Part shown: one piece after another, positions 11,985 to 23,455 of the stretch
Layout of the letters: every line of letters starts with the position of its first letter
How positions within the stretch are numbered: position 1 is the stretch's first letter
Assembly (NCBI GenBank): GCA_028023455.1
Contig: JAQFVV010000012.1
Location: 5,556,499-5,620,498 of the forward strand
Source: Epiperipatus broadwayi
Lineage: Eukaryota; Onychophora; Udeonychophora; Euonychophora; Peripatidae
Length of the DNA stretch: 64,000 nucleotides
Direction of reading: 5' to 3'
The notes under the pieces: generated by a model
Database searches by the model: none
What the model was told of the DNA's origin: nothing
Seen by the model: only the letters and a program-made list of their open reading frames with translations
Translations under genes and position numbers: made by a program

Positions 11985-12180
11985 TTTATACTTCCTTCAA
12001 TCATCCATTCCATCTCATACAACCGATATACATGACCGCAGACATGTGAAAAAAATAAATGATCTCCAATATACATATTTTGTGCTGAACCAGCACTCAT
12101 CAGTTGCTTCAGAGTGGATGACTAAAGGAGCTAAAAAGTTTGAGTCCAAATCCACTCTAATTACATCTAGCATACGTATA
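11985..12180 (-). ncRNA. hammerhead-ribozyme-like repeat, copy C
   Basis: On the minus strand, 12107 down to 12066 reads GCAA, CTGATGA, GTGCT, loop GGTTC, AGCAC, AAAA, the stem III region ATATGTAT, A, TTGG. The whole CUGAUGA core is intact and stem II is perfect with a compensating change only in the loop. The base expected to be G12 is A, as in copy A, so activity is unlikely. The tail toward 11985 matches copies A and D through the CATGTCTGCGGTCA and AAAGTCTGGGTTTAAATC blocks. Confidence 0.65.
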
Positions 12181-12189
12181 AATACTATA

Positions 12190-12470
12190 TTAAAACAGGA
12201 AAAACTCTTCATACAGTAGTGCCACTCAGTGTAAGCCAGATTAATCAATGGATGCCAGAAGGCTTTGCATAAAATCTCTATCTAGTGCCTACTCAACCAA
12301 TATCCCCAGACTAGTTTCTGGCATGTGACCATCAGTGAGGAGCATCGGATCTGAGAGCACTGCATCTAGATCTTAGTGGCACTGAATGATACTACTGTAT
12401 GGAGAGTTTTTCCTGTTTTAATAACAGTTATGAGCAAGCATAAGAAATGGTGATCATGTGATGTTTGGTG
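12190..12470. repeat. fold-back MITE, copy 1
   Basis: Outer inverted repeats of about 30 bp (TTAAAACAGGAAAAACTCT, then ATACAGTAGT) lie at 12190-12219 and 12391-12421. Just inside are GCCACT and its inverse AGTGGC. The interior words AATCAATGGATGCCAGAAGG and TGCATAAAATCTC are shared with 59538-59758, so this is a dispersed family. A tail ACAGTTATGAGCAAGCATAAG followed by GATCATGTGAT (to 12470) is also present, inverted, at 59493-59537, so the full unit is longer than the hairpin. No protein is encoded. Confidence 0.75.
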
Positions 12471-13089
12471 GTTATATATACTATACTTGTATTTAAATAT
12501 TATTGTTATTTGTAATTATGTGTTGGATTATTTCCATCAGCTAGAATAAATTATCAAAGTCTTCAGAAAAATTCAAACTTTATTTAAACTTTTTAAATAC
12601 ATTTATTAGATTAGTATGAATGTATTTAAAAAATTTAAAGTTTAAATTTTTTTAAAGACATTTAATAATTAATTTTAGATGGTGGAAATAACCCAATATA
12701 TAAATTACAAGTAAAATATTATCTTCATAAAATTACAGACAAATTTTTATTTTGTGTATAATGAACTAAATTTTAAAACAATAAATAAAAATAAATTTGC
12801 ACAAATTATAAAAGGTTTTAAATTATTCAAAACAATAAATTTTTTAAAAGAGTACAATATTTAAATAATAATGATGATGATAATGTATAAAACAATCAAA
12901 GTTAATAAATATAAACTTAACTGACAGATTATAGCTTTAAAACAATTTAAAGCTAAATTGATGTACATAAAATAAGTAAAATGCATTTCCTGGTATTTAA
13001 AAAGTATGCATTATTTGACATTAATAACTTTATATATATATCTAAAATTATATTTAATATATATAAAAAAATTTATTTTTCTTTTCTAG

Positions 13090-13208
13090 TTCCAACAATG
13101 TCGCCACCAAATTTACGTGTTATTAAAGTTATTGGCCCCAAAACAGCTGATCTGTCATGGAGTCACGTCTCAAAAGATTCTCTTAGAGGAAAATTTAAAG
13201 GTTACAAG
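13090..13208 (+). CDS. internal exon, neuroglian/L1CAM-type fibronectin III domain
   Basis: This is the one host coding exon I can support. A polypyrimidine tract and TTTTCTAG acceptor precede 13090, and a GTAATT donor follows TACAAG at 13208. The exon enters in phase 1 (its first two bases finish a codon) and leaves on a codon boundary, giving 39 whole codons. The peptide contains PPNLRVIKVIGPKTADLSW and SLRGKFKGYK. The proline-rich start, the LSW tryptophan and the RGxFKGYK strand are what FN3 domains of the neuroglian/neurofascin/L1 cell-adhesion family show. These are membrane proteins of neurons and glia with Ig and FN3 repeats. Another FN3-rich adhesion receptor is the main alternative. 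Neighbouring exons are not in view, implying introns above 10 kb. Confidence 0.8.
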
Positions 13209-14021
13209 GTAATTTGTATTTATTTATTAAACTAAAGGAAAAAAAAAAAACATATGCAGATATTAAGATTCTATAAGCTTTTACAAGTTTAATTAAATAA
13301 TATAATTTGCTTTATTGTTTTTTAATGTAAATTGATATATATATGAAATAAAAATTCAATAAATATAGATAATTAAAGCAACTTTAAATAACCTGTTCCA
13401 GGTTTAAGAAGATACATTTCATCAAATTAATTAATTTCTAAAGTTGTTGTTTTTTTTATTGTTCTAAAGCTAAGATTAGATAAATATTGATTTATCAATC
13501 GATGATTGCGTGGATCATGCGTTAATTATGAGATGACATTTTTAATGATTTAAAAAAAAATTCAAGTTCCATCTGAATTCCAAAATCAAATAGTGATATG
13601 GAATTTACATATACTAATCATTACATCATGAAGATCTTGTAAATATATATAATAGCTGTTGTAACATGTTTTTTATAATAAAAAAAATTAAATATTTTAA
13701 TAAAATAAAAAAACAAAATACACATATATTTTATTTTTATTCAGTGATCCCCCTTCCCTGTATTTACTGTCATTTGGTTTTAAGCATTTATGTGCTTATT
13801 TGAAACCATGGATAATAATAAATCCTAAGTACATACCATTTTTCTATAACTACAATAGCATTTGATTTTAAAATTATACCCATTAAGGCATCAAGATAAA
13901 TAGTTAATACAAAAAATAGTAATATAGTTAATAAAGATAATAGTAAAGTAATAAATTGAGGAAGAATAAAAGCATATTCCTATATAATCTTTTTATACAC
14001 CAAATCAATTATTTTGTTTTT
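13209..14021 (+). other. intron sequence between the exon and the LINE
   Basis: AT-rich, with no reading frame or repeat pair recognised. It follows the exon donor site directly and is interpreted as the start of a long intron into which the LINE at 14.1 kb inserted. Confidence 0.5.
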
Positions 14022-14231
14022 ATCTCACAAAAGAATTATTGAACAGCTTTTCTAAGACTTAGTCAAAATTTTATCATTATTACACTTCCGCTTTTGGCAG
14101 CCATCTTTGCAACTGGTCTTAAAAAAATCTCACAAAAGAATTATTGAACAACTTTTCTAAGACTTAGTCAAAATTTTATCATTATTACACTTCCGCTTTT
14201 GGCAGCCATCTTTGCAACTGGTCTTAAAAAA
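14022..14231 (+). repeat. 105-bp tandem duplication across the LINE 5' junction
   Basis: Units 14022-14126 and 14127-14231 differ at about one base. Each unit holds about 61 bases of flank, ending in the 17-bp target duplication aaattttatcattatta (14066-14082 and 14171-14187), then the first 44 bases of the LINE. The duplicated segment therefore spans host flank and element, which points to a tandem duplication after or during integration and not to internal promoter monomers. Confidence 0.8.
14083..14109 (-). promoter_or_regulatory. ETS-like and YY1-like motifs at the LINE 5' end
   Basis: On the minus strand the first bases of the element contain GCGGAAGTG (ETS-family core, 14083-14091) and AAAGATGGCTGCC (YY1-like, 14096-14108). 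Both recur at 14188-14214 in the second duplicate. A YY1 site close to the 5' end is known to set the start site of human L1, so a similar role is plausible. This is inferred from motif resemblance only. Confidence 0.4.
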
Positions 14232-14331
14232 AGCATCCCTTAGCGATTCAGTTTCAAGAAGACAGGGACGATTGTCCCCTTACCTTTACATTTTTTTATT
14301 CAAGGTAAGTTGGTTTTAATCATTATATATT

Positions 14332-16967
14332 ATGGAAAGTGATAATATAATCGATAACTCTCAAATTAATGTTAGCCCCGATCTCAGCATTCAATCTAGC
14401 AATGCAGTCATCGGTTGTAAATATTATAGCCTTAGATCTAATCTAAATGCAACTAAACTAACTTCTACAACAAATAAAAACCCACAAACCAATAAATCAA
14501 ATGAAAACATCATCGCAAATATCAACAAAAGTTTAAAAAATATTCAACTTGCCCTTAATATAAACAATAGCATAAATATCTCATCAAGCGAAACTATTGA
14601 AATCCTTAAAAATACAAGCAAGAACCAATCATTTCCTCTCCGAAGACTTTACGCACCCTCAGAAGACTCTAATGAGCAATTTCCTTTGCCCAATGATACC
14701 CTGAGAACCATATCTGAAAATAATAGACAAAATTACCAACAAGATGATTTCGGCGAATTTTTTAAAGTAAAAACTTTTCCACCAGAGGTCGACAAAACCA
14801 GCGCTGTCACATTACAGTTTGTCAACAGTAAATTTAAAAATCAAAAAGAATAAATAAATTTTAAAACTAATAAATCTCATTCTAAAACAAACAAAGATTA
14901 TAGCACAGAACAATCCACTGCTACATCAGCCAACTTACAATCTGAACCAATTTCCTCAATTCCAATATTGAAAAATTCTTCTACATATGCAAATATCGTA
15001 AGGTCTAAAAATTCTGAGAGCATCTCCAAAAATATTAAGGCCGATAATTTCAATGAACTATATTTGAATATCTCAGAATTAGACATAGAACAAGAATCAA
15101 ACACTCTTGAAAATGTCTCATTTAATATAAATGATCTTAATGATGACATGTTCCTAAAAATAAATAACGATTTCAACAAAACGATTCCCAATACTCTGTA
15201 TAAATCATTTACAAACTACTACAGCGATAAGTCGTTAATCTTAGCCATAACAAATCACCAATGTGCATTATATAAGTTCCCTCTAGAACAACTATACAGT
15301 CTAATCAATCAAAATCAATTAGGCAGAGGCATTCACATGATCCTTAATCATCCCAATGACCACTATGTTATCATTGAGTTTAAAATGTGGGCAGACCGTA
15401 TGAACTTTAAAAATAACTACAGATCTTTAGGAAATTATATACTATGCTCCATAGATATGAACCGTCCAGTTACACTATCCGGCAGAATTCAAAACTGCCT
15501 TGCCCACTTGAAAGAACAAGAACTACAAGACATCCTTATTAATTATGGTTCAGTTAGCAAATTTAAACACCTATTAAACCCTCACTTCGAAGATCAAATT
15601 CTGTCCAATACAGTTATCTTCACACCCACTGACATACCCACCATTATTACTGCAAAAGGCTCTCCTATGGTTTTGATCTTCAGGGGAGTACAGCCACAAT
15701 GTTTCTTCTGCCTTCAAAGAACCCACCTCATTAAAGATTGTGCAGCAAGAATATGCACACACTGTGGTATTAAAAAGAATAAAGTTCACAGATGTCCTGG
15801 TAGACCTATTAATACGGCTATCACATCCTTAAATAGACAATCACCACATGGGACTAATTCAAACAGCAACCTTACAAACCCAGACAATCTGATTCAAATA
15901 AATCCTCCAACAAACCCTTTCACATCCAAACCTATCTTTCAAAATGAAAATCTTCAAGAAAGAACAAACGCCAACCTCTACACTAATAGTAGTGAATCAG
16001 AGAACCAAGCAATAACATATACTGCTACTAAACCAATCTCTCAAACCAATAATACTCAAGATCATACATACGATACATATTATACTAATCCCCAAGAAAC
16101 AATGCTAGGTCAAACTCTTTCTACAAAAGAAGACAATATGACCAAACCATCTAACAAGAGCAAGGAAAACCCAGGCGATGAAGAAAATACATTTAAAAAA
16201 TTTCAAAACAATTCATCTATAACAACTCCCACCCAGCTTAAAACCATTGATAGATCATCATTTGGGCCAGCTAAGTCTAACAAACCTAAACAAAGTGATC
16301 CACAAACTGTCCTCCAATTCTTCAACGCCTGAAATAATTAACCATCCAGATGAAAAGACTTATCAAACACTCAACCCGAAAGTCAGCATAATTAATATTT
16401 CACAACAGTTACAGCAAACCAAAAATGACTCAGGTCTAAAATTTAAACCAAATTCTTATAACAATAAAAAAACATTTTCATCAAAAAAAAACAGGAAAAA
16501 GAAAACAACACTATTAAACTTAAAAAAAAACCAAAAAACCGACCCAACAAATACCCAAAATACAAATAAGAAAATTAAAAGAAAATCAATTCGCTCATAT
16601 AAATCAAGCTCTGATGATGACAGCTCCCATCCGATACATTATTCATCACCCCTCTCTAGCAAACAAATTTCAGATATATCCAGCACAAAGCTTCGCAAAT
16701 CCATAGACAAAAAGAGAAAAACCATGGACCCTATAACCATCAATACCATTGATCCATCTGAAATCATCTGACAAATCTCAGACAGATTAAACTACTTCAT
16801 CAGAAACCGAAGACTGCATGGATGCATTTCCTCAACCAACAAATATATCACCAATCCATCCACAAGTTCAATCACAAGACTCTGATTGCCAAACAACATC
16901 AGAACTCATTAACATGGAGATGTCCCACATTGACTTAATACACTTTGCTGAGGATGGTTTGGATTAG
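14332..16967 (+). pseudogene. LINE ORF1 (RNA-binding, Gag-like), broken
   Basis: ORF1 of the LINE, starting at ATG 14332. The first reading frame runs to about 16300 with one TAA at 14851-14853. It continues in a second frame (about 16300-16770, TGA at 16769) and a third (to TAG at 16965-16967), so there are two indels and two premature stops. The N-terminal 200 residues are Asn/Ser/Thr-rich, followed by YANIVRSKN, a motif region common in Gag-like LINE ORF1 proteins. Around residue 457 is a canonical CCHC knuckle, CFFCLQRTHLIKDC (C-X2-C-X4-H-X4-C), then a second Cys cluster, CTHCGIKKNKVHRC, with irregular spacing. The C-terminal third is basic and Lys/Ser-rich. It would package element RNA. 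Confidence 0.8.
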
Positions 16968-17045
16968 CCAAACAATATCAGAACTCATTAACATGGAGAT
17001 GTCCCACATTGACTTGGTACACTTTGCTGAGGACGGTTTGGATTA
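16888..17045 (+). repeat. 79-bp tandem duplication at the ORF1/ORF2 junction
   Basis: Two adjacent 79-bp units (16888-16966, 16967-17045) share CAGAACTCATTAACATGGAG and the end GGTTTGGATTA and differ at about four positions. The unit encodes the last residues of ORF1 up to its stop. Because 79 is not a multiple of three, the second copy is out of frame, but ORF1 already ends in the first copy, so only the ORF1-ORF2 spacing changes. Confidence 0.85.
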
Positions 17046-17052
17046 ATCTATC

Positions 17053-20000
17053 ATGTTCTGCAAAATTGCTGGCATTAACATTCGTGGCATCAACTCAATT
17101 GATAGAGTTCTAGCTATTAAAAACTGGCTCTCACTCTGTTCCCCTCATATGCTTCTTATGGGTGAAACTAAATATCACCATAAGACTGATCATAAAATAC
17201 TATCTCTTCTCTCAGCTCTCGGATTTACTAGATTTTCCATAGGCCATTCTGCTTCAGGTGGAGTCAGTATTCTTCTCAGCAAGTCAACACCACCAAACAG
17301 TTTTAGCATTCTATTTCTAGATGCCAATATTATTATCATAGAAATAGACTATTGGGGTTATCCGATCATCATAGCTTATATATATACAGCCAAAGACACC
17401 TCTCAATATCAAAAAATAATCCATATCCTAAATGCCATCAACGCTAACAGAGCCTCCCCTACTATTCTTCTGGGAGACTTTAACACCACATACAATGACT
17501 TCAACAAAGATTTTTGCATCTAATAAATTGCAGATTAATGTGTGGAGAGGGCTTCTTCCCTCCTGAAGCCTACTCTTTCTATTCTAAAACTAAAAAGTCC
17601 CTGATTGATTTGGTTTACTACACCCCATACCTCCATTTCAACCTTGATGCAGCCTTGGCCTCTGTTGCTTTCTCTGATCATATGGCTCTAATCTTACAAC
17701 TTACACCTATTTCAATCCCTACACCTATTGATGGACCTGGTAAAACCATGCGCATGATCACCCAATCAAATATGACCAAAGCGATAGTGTCTGAGGCATA
17801 CATCCTTTTCCAGAAAATAAACATCCTTTCCCTTCCTGCTGAGGGGGGCTGTTTTTCATTCATTGGAATACTACAGTCCATATTAAATCACCACACCAGG
17901 AAAATCAAAGGACCTAATGGCCTTCTAAATGACCTAACAGACATTAATATACAACTTCAAGCATCACAGCAAAATTTCACAAATACAGAAAAAATTATCT
18001 TCCTTAAAAATCTCTACAAAATCAAGCAAAAGTCCCTTGCAGAATATATATCCATCAGAAGAGCCAAATGTTTCTTAGCACAACAACACTGCTGGACGAG
18101 AGGCTACCTCAGATGGGCACTGGGGTACAATAAAAAACAAATCACTCCCTTATCCATTAATACTAATGGAACCAATCTTATTGGCTTTCCAATGATGCAG
18201 CACATCAACAAACAATTCTGCCAATTAATGCAAAAAGATGGAGCTCCTCCTATAAACAGCTGGTTGGATGCTAGTGACCCCGGTGAACGTGGCATCACAG
18301 AAATCCAAATCAAAAAGATAACATCTCTCCCTGACAGTGTTCATCCTGGCCTTCATGGCATCCCAAATTTCCTTCTCAAACACCTCAGTCAATTCACTGT
18401 GCCAATTATTAAAAAAATGATTGATCACCTAGCCTCTGGCAACAGAAACATAACAGATCTTTACCCAGTGGCACTCATGCCTTTTATTAAAAAAGAAAAA
18501 CCACTAAATGACATTAACAGTATCCGGACAATTTCCATGACCCCATTGCTTATTAAGATAATTGAGTCAGTCATTAAAGATGAAATCCAAACTCAAATTC
18601 TTAGCCATATCTCATCAAACCAATACGGAAAAAAGGGATCATCAACCTCGCATGCTATGTCCAATGTAACTGCACTGTTCAATTACATCAGAAGACATCG
18701 TAAATCAAAACCTATTGCTGTTCAACTGGATGTTGCGGCAGCATTTGATTCAGTCCAGATAAACATCCTCCTGGATATTCTGTTGGAATGCGACATTCCA
18801 GCTGGGATTGTACAGATTGTCAGCAATCTGCTCAACAACAGAGAGATTTTTCTCTCTCTTGATGGCAAGATCACACCAGGCTTCAAGCCATACAAGTCGA
18901 TCCCTCAAGGAGTCCACTCATGCCCTTTTCTTCACAGCATACATCAACCCTCTTCTGACGGATATAGAAAAAAACCTTCCTGGAATTGTCCTTCCCTCTC
19001 TCAATAAAAACTTCAATGTATTTGCATATATAGATGACATCATGGTTGTGCTTCCCACCATTAAATACCTTCCCCATCTCATGAACATATTAAACAGAAA
19101 TACAGTGAAACTTGGCCTACAAATAAATTTTAACAAATCTTCCATCTGGAAGATAATGTCTGGTAAACAAATTATCTCTCCCTTTTCTGCAAAACCCCAA
19201 AGATACCTAAGTTTCCCAATCTACAAAACTCCAACTGCAATGGCAAGAGAGATTCAAGATGCAATCCTCCATTCAACTGAAGCCATCACCACTTCACTCT
19301 CTAGAATATTCCTTTCATTATATGGAAAGGTTGGCCTCCTCAACATGATCATAATGCCAAAAATCTCATATTATCTTCCATTCGTTAAAATGTCTAAACA
19401 GTTTCAAAATAAAATTAACCGATTATGCACCAAACTTCTCTGGAGAGGAAGAACAGTTGCTATTAGCTTGCGAGGTATCCAATGACCATGCAGGTTCAAT
19501 GGACTGTCATTCCACTCAATACAAGCAATCATTTTACAGAAAACCCACAACACTCTACATAATCTGATCCTCTCCTGCAGATACTCTAACATTATTAAAA
19601 AAAAATTACACAGACAGATCATCCTCCACCCTCTTCCAGTTCATGGATAGCATCCCTAATAGAACACCTACAACTTTATAACCCGATAATACCCTTTAAC
19701 CTTAACCAAAAAATCACCTTATGGGAAGCATACAATATAATCAACTATAATCAACAACCCATTAAAACCAGCCTAAAAGTAACCAACCAAAGACTCATTA
19801 CACACTTCAAAAGATGGATTCTGGAACCCAAATTCCTTGACTTCATCATTAAAATAAATCTTAATGCGCTGCCCACGAATTGGTTTCTTTATCACTGAAG
19901 AGGTTTTACCAGCATTGACCCTATATGTGGTCTGTGTGCTTGTGAAGATGAAACCATAGACCATATTATACACTGATGCCCAAGACTTAAAACTCTGAAA

Positions 20001-20276
20001 GATATAATTATGATCAATTCCAACATAAGACCTGATATGATTTTCTCACTTGAAAATGCCATTCATAATGGAATTTTTTCAATAATAAGGCTTTCTACCT
20101 TTGTCCTTTATTCCATATGGATAGTGAGATGCAAAAGTCTCATGGAATTACCCCCTCCACAAATCATACCATTGTTTTATCAAACGCTCAAAAAAATCAA
20201 GAAACGTGACCAGCTCCTTGCCTCCAGTAATGTCTTTGATGACACCTGGTCTTTAACAGCTCTTTCCTTTTCCTGA
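17053..20276 (+). pseudogene. LINE ORF2: endonuclease and reverse transcriptase, broken
   Basis: Starts at ATG 17053 with MFCKIAGINIRGI, the usual opening of an APE-type endonuclease. ILLGDFN (ending about 17485) and SDHMALIL (about 17670) are endonuclease motifs. A frameshift near 17515 leads into the reverse transcriptase: VQLDVAAAFDS (catalytic Asp, about 18730), IPQGVHSCPF, a second frameshift near 18925, then FAYIDDIMVV (YIDD, 19030). The frame ends at TGA 19483, shifts again near 19630, and shows a C-terminal finger, CGLCACEDETIDHIIH then C (about 19935-19980). It ends at 20276. Two TGA codons interrupt the last frame (19896, 19974). ORF2 would nick target DNA and copy element RNA into it. 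Confidence 0.85.
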
Positions 20277-20570
20277 TTATCAATTCCCACCTACCCAGCA
20301 TTATAGAATAGTCAATTATAAAAGAAAATATTCATGTTTATATTAAAAATGCTAATACCATTAAACAAGTTCTTAGAATCTCTTCACTATACCTAACCAC
20401 ATAAGAGTATAACAATTGTGCTCTCATAACATAATCTAGCCAGATGACAAATAGAACATTATATAATCATATTATTGTACAATTTATTCATTTATTTATC
20501 CTTTATTAATATGTAATCACTATTTATTGTTAATAAAATTTTTATTGAAATGGAAATTTTATCATTATTA

Positions 20571-20934
20571 AGATTAGCCTTGGGGTGATTTTAAACAAAA
20601 ATTTTCACTGATAATTCACAGATAATATATAATACAAATTAAAATTGTCATTGTAGTAGCAATCATGTGATTGGATCCTACATTGCACGTGAGGTGAGGA
20701 AATAATTCACTGAAATATAAAAAAGCATACAAAAATATAAAATTTTAATAATTTTTTTATTTATTTGTTTTCAAATCAAGTAAATATTATTAAATCCATT
20801 GATGACATATTTAAGAGTGAAAGAGGATTATTTTATTTAATTTTACAAAAATCAAAGATCATAGTATAGTTATCATAATATTTTAGAATAATTTAAGTTA
20901 AATGTATTTAAGATGTATTACATATAGAAATAAC
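20571..20934. other. AT-rich sequence without a gene
   Basis: Flank of the LINE starting just after its 3' target duplication. No feature was recognised. Confidence 0.5.
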
Positions 20935-21405
20935 TCCATATGCATAAAGAATCCAGTTTAAAGTTTCTAAATTCTTCAACAAGGTTTTTATCCATTTAAA
21001 CATAAAACTTCTTTGCAGAATTTGGTTGCCAATATTTGATGAAATCATATTAAAGTCTTTAAATTATACTAAAGAATCTAATAGAAAAAAAAAATATAAA
21101 ACTAATTATATTAACTATAATAAACATAGCTATATGAATATTTATAAAATATTATTTAATTTAATTAATAACTGATTAATTAAAAATGAGTGCAAAGTTA
21201 TATGTAATGTATATTTTGGGCCCTTTGTATAATTAATTATATTAATAAATTTTACTTTTGTATATTACATTTGTAAATATCTGGATTATAATTTCATCAA
21301 AACATTGGCATTCTAATTCAGTGAAGGATTTTTTTTAATTCAACCGGTGAAATCTTTACTGAAGAATTTAGAAACTTTAAAAAGGATTCTTTGCATTGTG
21401 GAATG
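20935..21405. repeat. fold-back element with about 115-bp inverted arms
   Basis: Left arm 20935-21050 and right arm 21288-21405 are imperfect reverse complements. Matching blocks are GCATAAAGAATCC / GGATTCTTTGC, TTTAAAGTTTCTAAATTCTTC / its inverse near 21362-21385, and GCCAATATTTGATGAAAT / ATTTCATCAAAACATTGGC. The 240-bp centre is unique and non-coding. It looks like an old MITE; the 63-codon frame at 21347-21538 overlaps the right arm and is probably chance. Confidence 0.65.
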
Positions 21406-23455
21406 TATAATTTTTCAATGCAGAAAATTAATACATGGTACGACTCAAAAATGTTTTATTTTCATTCATATATTGGACTATGCCAATGTTACATTGTTGT
21501 ATTTTCAAAAACATAATGTGAGATATTCATTTATTTAATTTTTCTTTTTGTAAAAAATAACATACATTGAATTTATTATGGAGATGACCTCAAAACACTT
21601 ATAAAACACAGTTAAAGTGTTGATATGTAAATCAACTGAAAAAATATTGTAAGGAGATAGATTTTTTTCCCTTATTCTCTCTCCCTCTCTTCTTTGAAGC
21701 AGGAAAAGAAAAGCAAAAATGAACTAGTTATTAAATAATCCTTTTTATTTATAAGAAATGAAAAATAGTCCAATTTATTATTCATTTACAGTGATGGAAA
21801 GATTCATTGCATTAAGGTTTATGAAAAATAAAATACTAAGTTAAAGTAAATAATTCATTGTTTCTAACACTAGTGCAATTGTCTAATCTACATTCCTTCT
21901 CAATTCATTTTAAAACTATTATTAGTGAATGGAACTCCATAAATGAATAGTTAAAGAAGAATATGAATGCCTTATATAATTATTTCTAGCATTTCATTTG
22001 ATGATATTGAAAAAAGAAAAAATATTGAAAACAAAATTCTCTAGATGACGGTATGACATTTTTTGAAGCCAGAATTGTTCCTACTTTAATATTGTTTTGT
22101 TATTTGTGGATATTAAAAATATATTAAGAAAAAATATTCATACACTTTTAAAGAAAGATTAAAGAATGAAAACTATTTTTGAACTTATTAGAAATGATAT
22201 TATTTTCTTATGCATAGAAGAATGATAGAAATATAACATTGAAACTTGAATTTTTTGGTATATAAACTGTATAATATTCTACAATAATAAAGAATTTAAA
22301 ACTATTTCTGAAAAAGCTGTATAGAAATACTATAAAAAAATAAAATTAATTATTTTGTATATAAAAAATTATAATGTGAAAGTGAAAAGAAAGAAAGCAT
22401 TTGAACTTTTACTGTAATCTATGAAGTGAAAAGTACTCAAGAAAGGAAATTCCTAGAGAAGATTCTAATGATTTATTATTTTACTTATTAATTGATTTAT
22501 TATTTTATTTTTTTCATTAATAAAATTATTTATTCATTTTTAAACTTATTTATTATTATTTCATTCTATAATAATAATGGAATAAAAATATTTTACTTTT
22601 TAAAAAACATACAAATCCGGTACAATTTGTATATAATATATGCTAATAAAATAAAGCAATAAATACTACACACATGATCCCTAGAATAACCCTCCTTCTT
22701 CATAGCTTTGAGAACATGCTCTCCTACATATAATGACTGGAGTGTAGGGCAGTTAAAAAATGAATATGGAAAGTATGAGTTCTTGATAAATAATTCTTAA
22801 CATCATATTATTTTATTAAATACTTGTACTTTAATTCTCGTGCTATTGTCAGAGTTACCATTACAATTAATATATATATATTGTGACTAAATAAACATAC
22901 AAGATGGTAATGGTATAATAAAATGAGATGAAAGGATTTGCTACAGAGAGATGAAACTCTGTATTATCTAGAGTAAAACAGGGTAAAAGAAACTCCCTTT
23001 CAGGATCTGTTACATTATGAGACTCTTCAACAGTAATTAAAAAACTAGCAATATTAATGTCTCAAAGTTAGTTTTCTAGTCCTACGTCTACAGAATACAT
23101 TAAACGTTAATGAATTAATTTGCTGTACTTATATATTTTGGCTGCAGAAAGAAGTTTGCTATTAACTGAAAGGAGACCCTTTGATTTCTCTTGGAGGTCT
23201 TAAAGAAACCAACCAGGGCAAATTTCTAATGTCCACTCCATACGTTCTTGTCATTGCAGCTGTTATTACTATGTGATTATTCATATAGGATATGTACATG
23301 GATGGGCTACTTACCAACACACATTAGACAGTGGTGAGTTTATTGGCTCTTTACCTCTGAAAACACCATGGTCTTTTTTTCTCAGTTGCCTGATATGACA
23401 GAATGAATGTATGTATAAATGAGAAATATTTTTTCAATAGATATATACAATCATG
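21406..23455. other. AT-rich sequence without a gene
   Basis: Dense stops, (TA)n and A/T runs. The last few hundred bases become less AT-rich approaching the LINE that follows, and may hold its 5' UTR. Confidence 0.45.

Larger units (their letters stand above)
14083..20553 (+). mobile_element. near full-length L1/Tx1-like LINE, frame-broken
   Basis: A non-LTR retrotransposon of about 6.4 kb (from 14188 if the second duplicate is the true start). Layout: short 5' UTR, ORF1 with a CCHC zinc knuckle, ORF2 with apurinic endonuclease, reverse transcriptase and a C-terminal CCHC-type finger, and a 3' UTR with AATAAA near 20533 and no poly(A). The 17-bp repeat aaattttatcattatta flanks it (14066-14082, 14171-14187, 20554-20570), so both ends are present. 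Several frameshifts and in-frame stops make it inactive. ORF architecture and the terminal finger favour the L1/Tx1 group; the clade is an inference that a phylogeny would settle. Confidence 0.85.

Noticed and set aside
14022-14231. L1-like promoter monomers
   Set aside because: Each unit contains the LINE target duplication and host flank, so a junction duplication explains it better.
17053-20276. Nuclear UGA=Trp genetic code
   Set aside because: The host-like exon and open RTE frame use TGG normally; stops in a dead LINE need no code change.
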